A stretch of 64,000 nt of DNA from Sphingobacteriia bacterium (GCA_011390575.1 JAABSE010000006.1:1-64000); one strand, 5' to 3'; numbered from the stretch's first letter, positions 9,692-19,641 are shown. The notes: generated from the sequence alone by a model not told the origin. Made by a program: numbers and translations.

Positions 9692-11434
9692 TTGAAAACT
9701 ATGAAGAACGTAAAACTTTTAGCTGTATTGCTTATTACGGCAGTCTTTTTGGGCAGTTGTGGACTAAACAAGATGATCAGAGATTATGGAGATGAGGTAA
9801 GTTTCACTCCCGAAGTAAATCCTCTTGAAAACCATGGCGGCGATGTTGCCGTAAATGTAAGTGGACGTGTAAGCGAGAAGTATTTTCACGCACGTGCCAA
9901 AGTAGAGCTTACTCCGGTGCTGGTTTATGAAGGTGGTGAGCAAACTTTGCAAACTGTATATCTCAGAGGTGAAAAGACTTCCGGAGAAGGAACCGTTATT
10001 AATCGTGGATCAGCTACCAACTTTGCTTTTTCAGATGTTGTAGCATTTGAAGAAGGTATGGAAGCTTCTGAACTCTTTGTAAGAGCCAGAGTTTATCGCG
10101 AAGGAAGAGAAGATGATGTTACCAATCTGCCTGATAAAAAAGTAGCAGATGGTGTTATCAACACTTCTCAAAGAATAGAACACGATTATGATCTTGAGCT
10201 TGCTGCTCACGGTTACGAAAAAGTAACCAGGGTTTCGGAAAGTGCCAACATCTATTTTGAGTATATGAGGCATAATATCAACTGGAGACTGCCCCTCAAC
10301 CGTGAGGATGAAAGTATGGAACAGATGGATCAACTTTCTGAATTTATCAAACAGGGTTGGGAAATCGAATCTGTTGAGGTAAATGCATGGGCTTCTCCCG
10401 AAGGTGAGGTAGCTTATAATGAGAGTTTATCTGAAAACCGTGCTGAGTCTGTACACGAATATACCAACGATTTGTTCAGCAGACTGGAAAAAGAAACCGA
10501 ATCAGAATTTAATATGCCTGAAATTCAGGTTACCGCCAAAGGTGAAGACTTCGAAGGTTTCATGAGAGTTCTCAATGCTTCTGATTTGCAAGACAAGCAG
10601 GCTATTGCCAATATCATCAATTCTCAGCTTGCACCTGCAGAAAGAGAAAGAAGAATTAAAGATATGACCGTTATTTATGGAGAGATTGAGAAGCTTCTTG
10701 AGCCCCTGCGTCGTGGTGAAATCGTTATCACTTCCTTTGAGCCTAAGAAAACCGATGAAGAAATGGCTAACCTTTCTACCTCCAATCCTTCAGAACTTGA
10801 CGTGAAAGAATTGCTTTACGCAGCTACCCTTACTGAAGACCACCAGACCAAACTTACTATTTATCAGGCTGCACAACAGCTTTTCCCACAAGATTACAGA
10901 GGTTTTAACAACGCAGCATACGTACACCTGAAAATGGGTAATGCAGATGCCGCTGCCGCTGATCTGGAAAAAGCCAACCAGCTTGCTCCCAACAATGGCC
11001 ATGTGCTTAACAACCTGGGTGCTGTTGCAGCACACAAAGGAGACATTGAAAATGCTCAGTCTTACTTTGAGGCTGCCCAGGGTCAGGGTGTTCGCGTTAA
11101 CTACAACGTTGGTACTCTCATGATTCTTGAAGGTGACTATCAGGCTGCACTCAGCTCATTTGCCGGTCGTACCTGTACACACAATGTCGCTCTGGCACAC
11201 CTGATGGCAGGGAATGAAGCTGCTGCAATGACCAATCTCGAATGTGCTCCTGAGTCAGCTCACGTAGCATACCTGAAAGCGGTTATTGGTGCACGCAGAC
11301 AAAACAATGCCATGGTATTTGAAAACCTCAGAACAGCGGTAAGTCTTAACCCTGAACTTAAAGAGGAAGCCAAGATGGATCGCGAATTTATCCAATACTT
11401 CCAGGTTGCTGAATTCGAGGAAATTGTGAGATAA
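9692..11434 (+). CDS. Outer-membrane lipoprotein with OmpA-like region and TPR repeats
   Basis: Lipobox LLITAVFLGSCG; SVEVNAWASPEGEVAYNESLSENRAESV (OmpA-like); TPR units DYRGFNNAAYVHLKMGNADAAAADLEKANQLAP. An ATG at 9701 is an alternative start. Confidence 0.75.
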   Translation: MKTMKNVKLLAVLLITAVFLGSCGLNKMIRDYGDEVSFTPEVNPLENHGGDVAVNVSGRVSEKYFHARAKVELTPVLVYEGGEQTLQTVYLRGEKTSGEGTVINRGSATNFAFSDVVAFEEGMEASELFVRARVYREGREDDVTNLPDKKVADGVINTSQRIEHDYDLELAAHGYEKVTRVSESANIYFEYMRHNINWRLPLNREDESMEQMDQLSEFIKQGWEIESVEVNAWASPEGEVAYNESLSENRAESVHEYTNDLFSRLEKETESEFNMPEIQVTAKGEDFEGFMRVLNASDLQDKQAIANIINSQLAPAERERRIKDMTVIYGEIEKLLEPLRRGEIVITSFEPKKTDEEMANLSTSNPSELDVKELLYAATLTEDHQTKLTIYQAAQQLFPQDYRGFNNAAYVHLKMGNADAAAADLEKANQLAPNNGHVLNNLGAVAAHKGDIENAQSYFEAAQGQGVRVNYNVGTLMILEGDYQAALSSFAGRTCTHNVALAHLMAGNEAAAMTNLECAPESAHVAYLKAVIGARRQNNAMVFENLRTAVSLNPELKEEAKMDREFIQYFQVAEFEEIVR

Positions 11435-11456
11435 TGTCTGAATGATTTTATGTTAT

Positions 11457-11495
11457 AAGCCATTTGCAACTTCAGGTTGTAAATGGCTTTTTTTA
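11457..11495 (+). terminator. Rho-independent terminator
   Basis: AAGCCATTTGCAAC ttcag GTTGTAAATGGCTTTTTTT. Confidence 0.8.
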
Positions 11496-11604
11496 TTTGT
11501 GTTTTTTATTTGTACTTTTGTTTTGTTGTGAATATCCTTAATTTTAAAAGCTATTTATAGTATTTTGCCCTTTAAAAACTAAAACTCTATTCATTCTAAC
11601 CATC

Positions 11605-12390
11605 ATGCGTTTTAAAATTGATTTCAAACTGCAGGGCGAGGCACCTTTTTCCATTCCTGTCAACTACCAGAGCGAATTCTTTGCCTGGATTCACAAAATG
11701 CTCCATTTTCAAAGTGATGCTTTCAGAAAATTCCTGGAGGAAAAAAAATTCCTTGATGCAAACGGGGAGTACAAACTTTTTACTTTCTCCGATGTCGTCT
11801 TTGCACCTCATAAGGTGGTTGACGACAGGCTCATTGTTGAAAATGATTATGCATCCATGATATTGTCTTTTTATGCTCAGGATGATATCGAACCTCATGT
11901 TATGGCAACATTCAATAACCAGGAATTTAAAATCGGGGATGCAAGAGGGAAAGTGAGTGTGAAGATTGATAAGATTACCAGCCTGGAAGTTCCCGATTTT
12001 GGAAAATTGAAAAAAGTGGTTTTTACCTCTTTGTCGCCAATGCTCATTGGCGAACCCGGAAACAACAACTATATTAATCCTGATCAAAAAGGATTTGACA
12101 AGATCTTTTTTAAAAATCTTATGTTCAAGTACGCCAATCTTGTTAAATATTTGCCTTCTGGTCCCGGTAACGGCCTTTCAGGGTTAAACGATTTGCAGTT
12201 CAGGCTCATGGGAAAACCCAAGGCTAAACACGTGAAAATCAAAACAGACACACCCCATCAGAAATCGGTAAAAGGGTATATGTTTGACTTTGAAATTAAG
12301 GCCCCGGAAGAGTTATTGAAGATTGGATACAATGCAGGGTTTGGTGATTTAAATCACCTGGGCTTTGGCTGCTGCGAATTAAAAAAGTAA
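11605..12390 (+). CDS. cas6: CRISPR-associated endoribonuclease Cas6-like protein (orphan)
   Basis: N-terminal IPVNYQSEFFAWIHKML and C-terminal glycine-rich loop GYNAGFGDLNHLGFGCCEL, hallmark of Cas6 family RAMP proteins; no other cas genes in window. Confidence 0.8.
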   Translation: MRFKIDFKLQGEAPFSIPVNYQSEFFAWIHKMLHFQSDAFRKFLEEKKFLDANGEYKLFTFSDVVFAPHKVVDDRLIVENDYASMILSFYAQDDIEPHVMATFNNQEFKIGDARGKVSVKIDKITSLEVPDFGKLKKVVFTSLSPMLIGEPGNNNYINPDQKGFDKIFFKNLMFKYANLVKYLPSGPGNGLSGLNDLQFRLMGKPKAKHVKIKTDTPHQKSVKGYMFDFEIKAPEELLKIGYNAGFGDLNHLGFGCCELKK

Positions 12391-12928
12391 TAGGTAGCCG
12401 GTTCGGGACACCGGGAATATGTTAATTGTTTTCCCATTAAGTTGAAAAACTTTACCGGGTTTAAGACCCTGGTTCGATGTATGGAAGCCTGTACGTGGTG
12501 AAATTAAACAGGCCACTTGAAATATACAAAAACCTCCCATATTAATATTGGCTGACAAATAAACAGAAAATAAATCGACCATAGGATAATTTGTCACATT
12601 ATTATGCGATTATTAATTTCAGGGAAAATATTTGTAATCTATCAATAACTTACATTGGAGTTTGGCTTAGTGTATGGGCTCTGTATTTTTCTTCACTGGC
12701 TCATTTTTCATGTTTGAAGAAAGTTTGATAGACCATGCGCTCTTATTAGGAATGTATGGATTCAGTTTTTAATTATGGAAGCTCTGAAAATCATTTTAAT
12801 TTACCTCCTCCACCAAAATGTTCAAATAGTACTCGCGGGTTAAAACCTACAAAATTCTTTTACATTATCACTATATTATTCCGGTTTTGCAATTGGGTAT
12901 TGATTGAAAATAATGTTACTTAACACGT

Positions 12929-13075
12929 TTAAATCAATCCCAGGGAGCTGATTACATCATTAACCATTGCTGCTGCTGACTTTGCAATATCCCCATCAGC
13001 TTCTAAAAATACACCTTCAACTTAAACTTGAACACCCTCGGCCTTAATTAATTTTTCTGCCACAATCTTCCCCAT
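12929..13075 (-). pseudogene. Degenerate gene fragment with in-frame stop
   Basis: Minus strand reads MGKIVAEKLIKAEGVQV*VEGVFLEADGDIAKSAAAMVNDVISSLGLI*; protein-like on both sides of one TAA. Confidence 0.4.
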
Positions 13076-13107
13076 ACTTTTGTTCCCGTAAACTAAATCT
13101 CAGAAAA

Positions 13108-13407
13108 ATGGGAACTCTAAAGAACCACAGTAGGTCCATTCTTTTATATGTGATGTTAACATTAATCGCACTAAATTCATTTTCGCAAAACGTGTTAGAG
13201 CAAACCGTAAGGGGTGTAATAGTTGACACCGACACTAAAATTCCACTTACAGGAGCAACGATAATAGTCCATGAAACGAACCCAATAATGGGTACCACAG
13301 CAAATCCCGATGAGAATTTCCCCATTGAGGAGATTCCGGTTGGCCGTCACATCCACGCATGCGCGGGACAGGCATCTGACATAACTAATAAAATTGTAGA
13401 CAGATGA
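13108..13407 (+). pseudogene. Truncated N-terminus of a secreted CarboxypepD_reg-like/TonB receptor-type protein, cut at the repeat junction
   Basis: Signal peptide then VRGVIVDTDTKIPLTGATIIVHETNPIMGTTANPDENFPIEEIPVGRH (one beta-sandwich domain start), then repeat-encoded tail IHACAGQASDITNKIVDR*. Confidence 0.6.
13339..13406 (+). repeat. Cassette-boundary repeat, copy 1 (GTTGGC ... CGCATGCGCGGGACAGG-CATCTG-N22-CAGATG)
   Basis: Shares CGCATGC[AG]CGGGACAGGCATCTGAC and the 34-nt CATCTG/CAGATG module with 20580-20667; its last 3 nt are the start codon of the downstream rsgA-like gene. Confidence 0.7.
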
Positions 13408-14471
13408 AATTAGAAGATTTTGGATATAATGACAAACTCCATAAATTAAGAATCGAGAATAACCTTTCAGACTTTGAGATTGGAAGAGTCATTGCGGAAC
13501 ACAAAGAAAGATATATTGTAAAAGCAGAAAATGGCGAATTTGAAGCCGAAGTAACTGGAAATTTACGCTTTTCAGCAAAAAGTCGTCTCGATTTCCCTGC
13601 GGTAGGTGACTGGGTTGCATTGACAACTTATGATTCTGATTTTTCAGTAATCCATAAAACACTACCGAGACTTTCAATCATTACAAGACAGGCAGTAGGT
13701 CAATTTGGAGAGATGCAAATAATAGCAACAAACATTGATTCTGCATTTCTGATGCAAGCCGTTGACAGAGACTTTAATATCAACCGACTGGAAAGATATC
13801 TGACCATTTGTTATTCATCAAAAGTAAATCCAATAATTGTACTGACGAAAACTGATTTGATAAATGAACAAAAAATTGCTGAAATAACTGACAGCATTCA
13901 GCAACGAATTAAAGACATTCTGGTTTTTGCAATTAGTAATGAAACGAAGGATGGATACGAAGCACTCAAAAAGTTTATCGAAAAGGGTAAAACATATTGT
14001 ATGCTTGGTTCTTCAGGAGTTGGAAAATCAACATTATTGAATAACCTTTCAGGAAAAACTTTAATGAAAACAGATGCAATTAGTCAGAGCACGCATAAAG
14101 GAAGACACATTACAAGTCACAGAGAATTAATTGTACTTGAAAGTGGTGGGATTCTTATTGACAATCCGGGAATGAGAGAAGTGGGAATTACAGATACAAC
14201 CAGTGGATTAGAAACTACATTCAACAAAATTATCAGTTCTTCTCAAAAGTGTAAATTCAAAGACTGCACCCACACCAACGAAATTGGTTGTTCAGTTCTC
14301 GAAGCTGTTGAAAAAGGAGAAATTGACAAAAATTCCTATGAAAACTACCTGAAAATGGAACGAGAAAAAGCACATTTTGAATCAACAATTGAAGAAAAAC
14401 GGAAAAAAGATAAAGCGTTTGGGAAAGTGATTAAAAACTACAAAAAAGACATGAAGAAAAATAAGTTATGA
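13404..14471 (+). CDS. rsgA: Ribosome small-subunit-dependent GTPase A (RsgA-type, circularly permuted GTPase)
   Basis: TKTDLI (G4) precedes GSSGVGKSTLLN (G1) and DNPGMRE (G3); zinc-binding C-x-C...H.N..GC motif CKFKDCTHTNEIGC. Confidence 0.92.
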   Translation: MKLEDFGYNDKLHKLRIENNLSDFEIGRVIAEHKERYIVKAENGEFEAEVTGNLRFSAKSRLDFPAVGDWVALTTYDSDFSVIHKTLPRLSIITRQAVGQFGEMQIIATNIDSAFLMQAVDRDFNINRLERYLTICYSSKVNPIIVLTKTDLINEQKIAEITDSIQQRIKDILVFAISNETKDGYEALKKFIEKGKTYCMLGSSGVGKSTLLNNLSGKTLMKTDAISQSTHKGRHITSHRELIVLESGGILIDNPGMREVGITDTTSGLETTFNKIISSSQKCKFKDCTHTNEIGCSVLEAVEKGEIDKNSYENYLKMEREKAHFESTIEEKRKKDKAFGKVIKNYKKDMKKNKL

Positions 14472-14578
14472 ACCCGGGATTTAAGACAAGATTAAATTGA
14501 GAAAAGCAGATATCACAACAACCACCGAACCGCTAACAAGTGCTTTAGGCAACCAGAAACAGAAATTACCTCAGCTAA

Positions 14579-14773
14579 TGGGCGCCCGTCTCTCTTTTTG
14601 AATGTCGCGAATTTAAAATCAAAACCAAAGTCATACACTATGAACACTCCGGCGCTTCCCTGGCAATAGAGCCTCAACCTTTTGATGATGAGATTAACGG
14701 GAAAGGTTTGGTTTTGCAAACTACGATGGGAAAAGCGCAACAGGAAGTTTTTACAGGCATAATCTTCAAATAA
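14579..14773 (+). pseudogene. Possible 3' remnant of an unidentified gene (no start codon)
   Basis: Open frame after a stop: WAPVSLFECREFKIKTKVIHYEHSGASLAIEPQPFDDEINGKGLVLQTTMGKAQQEVFTGIIFK*; no initiation codon near its 5' end. Confidence 0.3.
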
Positions 14774-14829
14774 ATGAGAAGGTCAATGAGGTTGTGGTTA
14801 GGCTTTATAAAATTTAAAATTCAACCAAA

Positions 14830-15465
14830 ATGAAAAATCGAATTTTTATCAGCACAATCACAATGGCTTTACTTCAAACGCTGTGCATAAATACTTCAAA
14901 CGCCATTAACCACAAACCCTATGATTCAGATTCTGTGGGGGATGGAATCTTCAAAAATATCAATATCACAACGCTTGCCTTTGGTGGAACCGGAGTTCTT
15001 TTTACCCGGGTCAACAATCAGCTGGGTTTAATGAGCGGCGGAAGAGGTGCTGTAACATTAAATAACCGCTTTACCTTTGGTGGCGGGGGCTGGGGTATGC
15101 CCAAGGGTGTTGAAATAAATACCCAAGCCGACACACTGGAGTTTTTCAAGTTTGGTTATGGTGGCCTGGAGTTTGGCTACATTTTTCATGAAGGGCAAAA
15201 GGTAAGGTTTGGCTCAAATCTGCTGGTAGGTTGCGGTGTTGGTTTCCAGGAGAAATACCCAAAATCGGGGGGAGAGATCAAGATGTTTCCGGTATTTGAG
15301 CCATCGCTCTACTCCCAAATTGCTATAGGAAAGCTATTGCGGCTGGATATAGGATTAACCTATCGGTTTGTTACCAGATCGAAATTCTCATTTATAAACA
15401 ATCGGCAGTTAAGAGGCCCATCTATATACATCGCCTTTTTGGTGGGCACTTGTAACTGCGATTAA
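14830..15465 (+). CDS. Hypothetical outer-membrane beta-barrel-like protein
   Basis: Signal peptide MKNRIFISTITMALLQTLCINTSNA; glycine/aromatic alternating strands. Confidence 0.6.
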   Translation: MKNRIFISTITMALLQTLCINTSNAINHKPYDSDSVGDGIFKNINITTLAFGGTGVLFTRVNNQLGLMSGGRGAVTLNNRFTFGGGGWGMPKGVEINTQADTLEFFKFGYGGLEFGYIFHEGQKVRFGSNLLVGCGVGFQEKYPKSGGEIKMFPVFEPSLYSQIAIGKLLRLDIGLTYRFVTRSKFSFINNRQLRGPSIYIAFLVGTCNCD

Positions 15466-15477
15466 TCCAAAATTACA

Positions 15478-16602
15478 ATGAAAACTTATAAAAATCTGAA
15501 TTTAAAGATGGGGGTTAAAGTGATGACTTATACACTTTTAGCATTAGGAGGGCTGTTAATCATATTGTTAGTGTATCTGGCAATAATTAGTTCAGGCAAG
15601 CCCGAAGCATTTCGGGATGAGAATGGAGAAATCCTTGAGGGAAGCATCTCCGAAAAAATATTTGTCCAAATAGGTGGAGTGAAGCAGGGGATGTTTATTC
15701 AGAGTAAAGATTCTACTAATCCCGTGTTGCTTTATCTTCATGGTGGCATACCAGAATATTTCCTGACAAAGAAATACCCAACAGGACTTGAAGATTGCTT
15801 TACTGTGGTTTGGTGGGATCAACGGGGGGCTGGCCTTTCATACAACGCCGACATACCTGAGGAGTCGATGACACTGGGACAAATGATATCAGATACAAAG
15901 GAGGTGACGAATTACCTGCGTAAGCGCTTTGAGCAGGACAAGATTTACCTTATGGGACGTTCAGGCGGAACTTTTATTGGTATTCATGTGGCAGCAAAAG
16001 CACCTGAATTATACCACGCATACATTGGAATTGGGCAGATGTCGGATCACTTAAAATCAGAAAGAATGGCTTATGAATATATGGTAAAAGAATACAGGGA
16101 TGCAGGGAATAGGAGAATGTTAAGAAAACTGGAAGCCTCACCGGTAACTGACAGGATTCCATATGGATACCTTAAGTTGAGAGATAAAGCCATGCATACC
16201 ATTGGTGTTGGCACTACACGTGATATGAGTTCGATAGTAACCGGTATTTTTATTCCATCGCTTACATGCAGAGCCTACACATTTACTGAGAAGATTAATC
16301 TGTGGCGAGGCAAAGCTCAAGCTGGTGTTCACCCTCTGTGGAATACTATTTTAGCCACGGATTTATCCGAACAAGTTCCTGACCTGAAAATTCCGGTTTA
16401 CTTCATGCATGGCATTTATGACTACACAGTTTCTTACAACTTGGCCAGGGATTATTTTGAGAAGTTAAATGCACCTGAAAAAGGTTTTTACACTTTCAGT
16501 CAATCAGCTCACAGCCCGATGTTTGAAGAACCCGAACGGTTTAGAGAAGTTGTTGAGAAAGATATTTTGCATACGAACTTCAAACTGGCAGACAAACAAT
16601 AG
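15478..16602 (+). CDS. Alpha/beta hydrolase (proline iminopeptidase-like)
   Basis: LYLHGGIPEYF, WWDQRGAGLS, LMGRSGGTFIG nucleophile elbow, late QSAHSP histidine. Confidence 0.85.
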   Translation: MKTYKNLNLKMGVKVMTYTLLALGGLLIILLVYLAIISSGKPEAFRDENGEILEGSISEKIFVQIGGVKQGMFIQSKDSTNPVLLYLHGGIPEYFLTKKYPTGLEDCFTVVWWDQRGAGLSYNADIPEESMTLGQMISDTKEVTNYLRKRFEQDKIYLMGRSGGTFIGIHVAAKAPELYHAYIGIGQMSDHLKSERMAYEYMVKEYRDAGNRRMLRKLEASPVTDRIPYGYLKLRDKAMHTIGVGTTRDMSSIVTGIFIPSLTCRAYTFTEKINLWRGKAQAGVHPLWNTILATDLSEQVPDLKIPVYFMHGIYDYTVSYNLARDYFEKLNAPEKGFYTFSQSAHSPMFEEPERFREVVEKDILHTNFKLADKQ

Positions 16603-16733
16603 TCATAGCATTTTTCATATTCAACCCTGCACAAAACACTTTCAGCACAAAATATCTCACCATCAACCTGATATTTTTTTGTATGTGAATTAGCTTGATT
16701 ACTTTTATTGCAATTTAAACCAATATACCTGGT

Positions 16734-18863
16734 ATGATATTCAGACGAATACACAAACTTCTCCCTTTTAACAAGCTTTTTAAGCTGGTGCTGGGTATGG
16801 CTATCGTGTTGCAAATTATTGTCATCACATACAACCATTATAGCGGATATCACGAACTTGAAAATTTTACTGCGCTTATTGTAAGGATCCTCAGGGGCAT
16901 TTTTTATAGCGTGATCGCAGGTTTTGCCCTCGCATATCCCGATATTATTGTGATTCAATTCCTGAATAAACGAATCCAGTGGACCAGGGGTGCGCTTAAG
17001 CGTGCCCTCATCCAGTTCTCGATCATGCTTTTTATTGCCATTACAGTTTCGTCGGTTCTGACAACTTTTGCGCACTGGGTAAGCAACTTTCCGCAGGGTT
17101 TGAGGAATGTTTTATTCAACAATGCACTTATCTATTCCGTTGTGAATGCTTTTTTTATGTCCATTCTTGAAGCCTGGATTTACCTCGATGAAAGTATGAA
17201 GGAAAAGGTGAGGGCCGGAAAATTTCAGCAGGAACTGCTCGCGGAGGCTGCCAGCCGAGCAAAGTATGAGGCGCAAATAAAAATTGAAGAGGAGAAAAAT
17301 AAGTATGCCCAACAGCTGATAGAACAGGAAAAAAGGCTGAATGAGCATCTGGAAGAGGAGATGAAAAAGCGTGAAGCCATTACCAGGCAGCTTAACACAA
17401 GCCGCGAACAGATGAACAGTATTCTGTTAAACCTGGCCGGTGCAGCCTATCGATGCTTCATTGATGAACATTACACGATGAAATATATTAGTGATAAAAT
17501 CTTTGATATTTCCGGCTACCATGCATATGAATTTATCGAAAATGCCAATCTTTCATTTGCTTCCATTATTCATCCCGACGATATAGAACTGTGCAGAAAA
17601 AATATTCTTGAAGCTACCACCGCGAAAAGGCATTACGAGTTTGAGTACAGGATCATTCATAAAAATGGTCATGTGGTTTGGGTAAACGAGAACGGCAAGG
17701 GAATTTACAATGAAAGTGAGCAACTGACGTTTTTGGACGGTATTATTCTTGACATTACCCGGAGGAAAGAAGCTGAATTTGCTGCGGCAGAAAGTGAACG
17801 GAATTTCAAGGAACTCATGGATCTTTTCCCGCAACCCATCTTTGAACTTGATATTGAAGGTAACATTCTGTTTGTCAACGGTGCGGGCCAGGAGTTTTTC
17901 GGAATCGTAATGCCCGAAAAGCCCGATGATAAAATATCGGCACTTGATTATATGGTTGAAGAGGATGTGCCAAGGGTTCAGGAGAATATAAAAAAATCAA
18001 ACCAGGCTATGCTTTCAACTCCAATTGAGTATACCGTAAAAAGACCCGATGGGACAAGTTGTCCTGTGTTGATATATGGCTCTCCAATAGTCCGCAACAA
18101 CAAGATTGTTGGCCGCAGAGGGATCATCATTGATATCTCTGAGAGAATAAAACAGGAGCGAAAACTATTGAAGGCAAAAGAGGAACTGGAACGTGTTAAC
18201 AATACCCTTGAGCAAAGAGTTGCAGAGCGCACAAAACAGCTTACCAAGGCAAATACGCAACTGCTTAAATTACAGAAAGAGAACCTGCAGTCGCAGTTCG
18301 AAGTGCTGAAACAGCAGGTGAACCCACATTTTCTTTTCAATAGTCTGAACGTGTTAACCTCACTCATTAAGATTGATCCCGACCTGGCAGAATCATTCAC
18401 CGAACGGCTGTCGAAGGTTTACCGTTACGTGCTTGAAAACAAGGAGAAGGATTTGGTGAGCCTTAGCACCGAGCTGGAGTTTCTAAATGCTTACCTGTTC
18501 CTGCTCGGGATCAGGTTTATGAAGAAGCTTTCCATCGAAATTAAAATCGACAAAATTTACCACGAATACCTGATTTTGCCCATTGCCATTCAGTTAATTA
18601 TAGAGAATGCCATTAAGCACAATACTTTCTCGAAGGCGCAGCCTTTAAAAATCGAAATATTTGTGGATGAACAGCAGCGATTGAACATTATCAATAACCT
18701 CAACGTGAGGGAAACAAAATTTGTGTCAACAGGGGTTGGCCTCGAAAACATCAACCGCAGGTATGCGCTGGTGTCGGATCAAAAGCCCGAATTCCAAAAA
18801 ACTACGGAGCATTTTATGGCCAGGCTCCCTTTGCTTAAATCGGAAAAAATCGAAACAGAATAA
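16734..18863 (+). CDS. PAS-domain sensor histidine kinase, LytS-like (His_kinase family)
   Basis: N-terminal TM helices, two PAS regions, QVNPHFLFNSLNVLTSLI phosphoacceptor region, GVGLENINRRY ATP-binding motif. Confidence 0.9.
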   Translation: MIFRRIHKLLPFNKLFKLVLGMAIVLQIIVITYNHYSGYHELENFTALIVRILRGIFYSVIAGFALAYPDIIVIQFLNKRIQWTRGALKRALIQFSIMLFIAITVSSVLTTFAHWVSNFPQGLRNVLFNNALIYSVVNAFFMSILEAWIYLDESMKEKVRAGKFQQELLAEAASRAKYEAQIKIEEEKNKYAQQLIEQEKRLNEHLEEEMKKREAITRQLNTSREQMNSILLNLAGAAYRCFIDEHYTMKYISDKIFDISGYHAYEFIENANLSFASIIHPDDIELCRKNILEATTAKRHYEFEYRIIHKNGHVVWVNENGKGIYNESEQLTFLDGIILDITRRKEAEFAAAESERNFKELMDLFPQPIFELDIEGNILFVNGAGQEFFGIVMPEKPDDKISALDYMVEEDVPRVQENIKKSNQAMLSTPIEYTVKRPDGTSCPVLIYGSPIVRNNKIVGRRGIIIDISERIKQERKLLKAKEELERVNNTLEQRVAERTKQLTKANTQLLKLQKENLQSQFEVLKQQVNPHFLFNSLNVLTSLIKIDPDLAESFTERLSKVYRYVLENKEKDLVSLSTELEFLNAYLFLLGIRFMKKLSIEIKIDKIYHEYLILPIAIQLIIENAIKHNTFSKAQPLKIEIFVDEQQRLNIINNLNVRETKFVSTGVGLENINRRYALVSDQKPEFQKTTEHFMARLPLLKSEKIETE

Positions 18864-18876
18864 CACATCTACCACA

Positions 18877-19641
18877 ATGAAAGTCGTAATTATAGAAGAC
18901 GAGGCGTTTGCCGCTTTGCGATTGAAAAAGATGATTCAGGATTACAATCCAGATATTAGAATCCTTGCAGAACTCGAATCGGTTGCCGGGTCGGTTAAGT
19001 GGTTCAAGTCGAACCCCGAACCCGATCTGATATTTCTTGATATTCACCTTGAGGACGATCTCTGCTTCGCCATCTTCGAGCAAGTGAACATCTCCAGCCC
19101 GGTAATCTTTACCACTGCATTCGACGAATACGCCATAAAGGCTTTTAAACTGAAGAGCATCGACTATCTGCTAAAACCCATTGTACATGAGGAACTTGCT
19201 GCCGCATTGAAGAAGTATGAGCAGTTTAGCGGTTTGCACCACAACTCCACCGACCTGCAATCGCTCTACAACCTGCTAACCACCACTGAAAAAAAGTACA
19301 GGGAACGTTTCTCCATTTCGGTTGGCACCAAGATTAAGATGGTTGAGGTTACGGACGTTGCCTACTTCTTTGTCATGGATAAAGGCGTTTACCTTCGCAC
19401 AATGCAGGGTTGCACCTATAATATTGAGTACACTTTGGATAAGCTGGAGGAGATGATGAGCCCCACTTCATTTTTCCGAATAAATCGCAAGTATCTGATC
19501 AACGTTGCGTCAATTGTAAATATGGTAGTCTACTCTCGCAGTCGCGTGAAATTGGAGCTAAAACCCAAAGCCGACGATGAGTTTGAGACTATTGTGAGCA
19601 TCGACCGTTCGAGCGAGTTTAAAAAGTGGTTAAATCAATAA
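18877..19641 (+). CDS. LytTR-family response regulator
   Basis: MKVVIIEDEAFAALRLKKMI receiver, LIFLDIHLED, C-terminal LytTR (FFRINRKYLINVASI). ORF track starts at 18721; ATG at 18877 is the homologous-looking start. Confidence 0.92.
   Translation: MKVVIIEDEAFAALRLKKMIQDYNPDIRILAELESVAGSVKWFKSNPEPDLIFLDIHLEDDLCFAIFEQVNISSPVIFTTAFDEYAIKAFKLKSIDYLLKPIVHEELAAALKKYEQFSGLHHNSTDLQSLYNLLTTTEKKYRERFSISVGTKIKMVEVTDVAYFFVMDKGVYLRTMQGCTYNIEYTLDKLEEMMSPTSFFRINRKYLINVASIVNMVVYSRSRVKLELKPKADDEFETIVSIDRSSEFKKWLNQ

Noticed and set aside
11434-13110. Possible CRISPR array next to Cas6
   Set aside because: No regularly spaced direct repeats in the flanks; only unrelated AT-rich sequence and a gene remnant.
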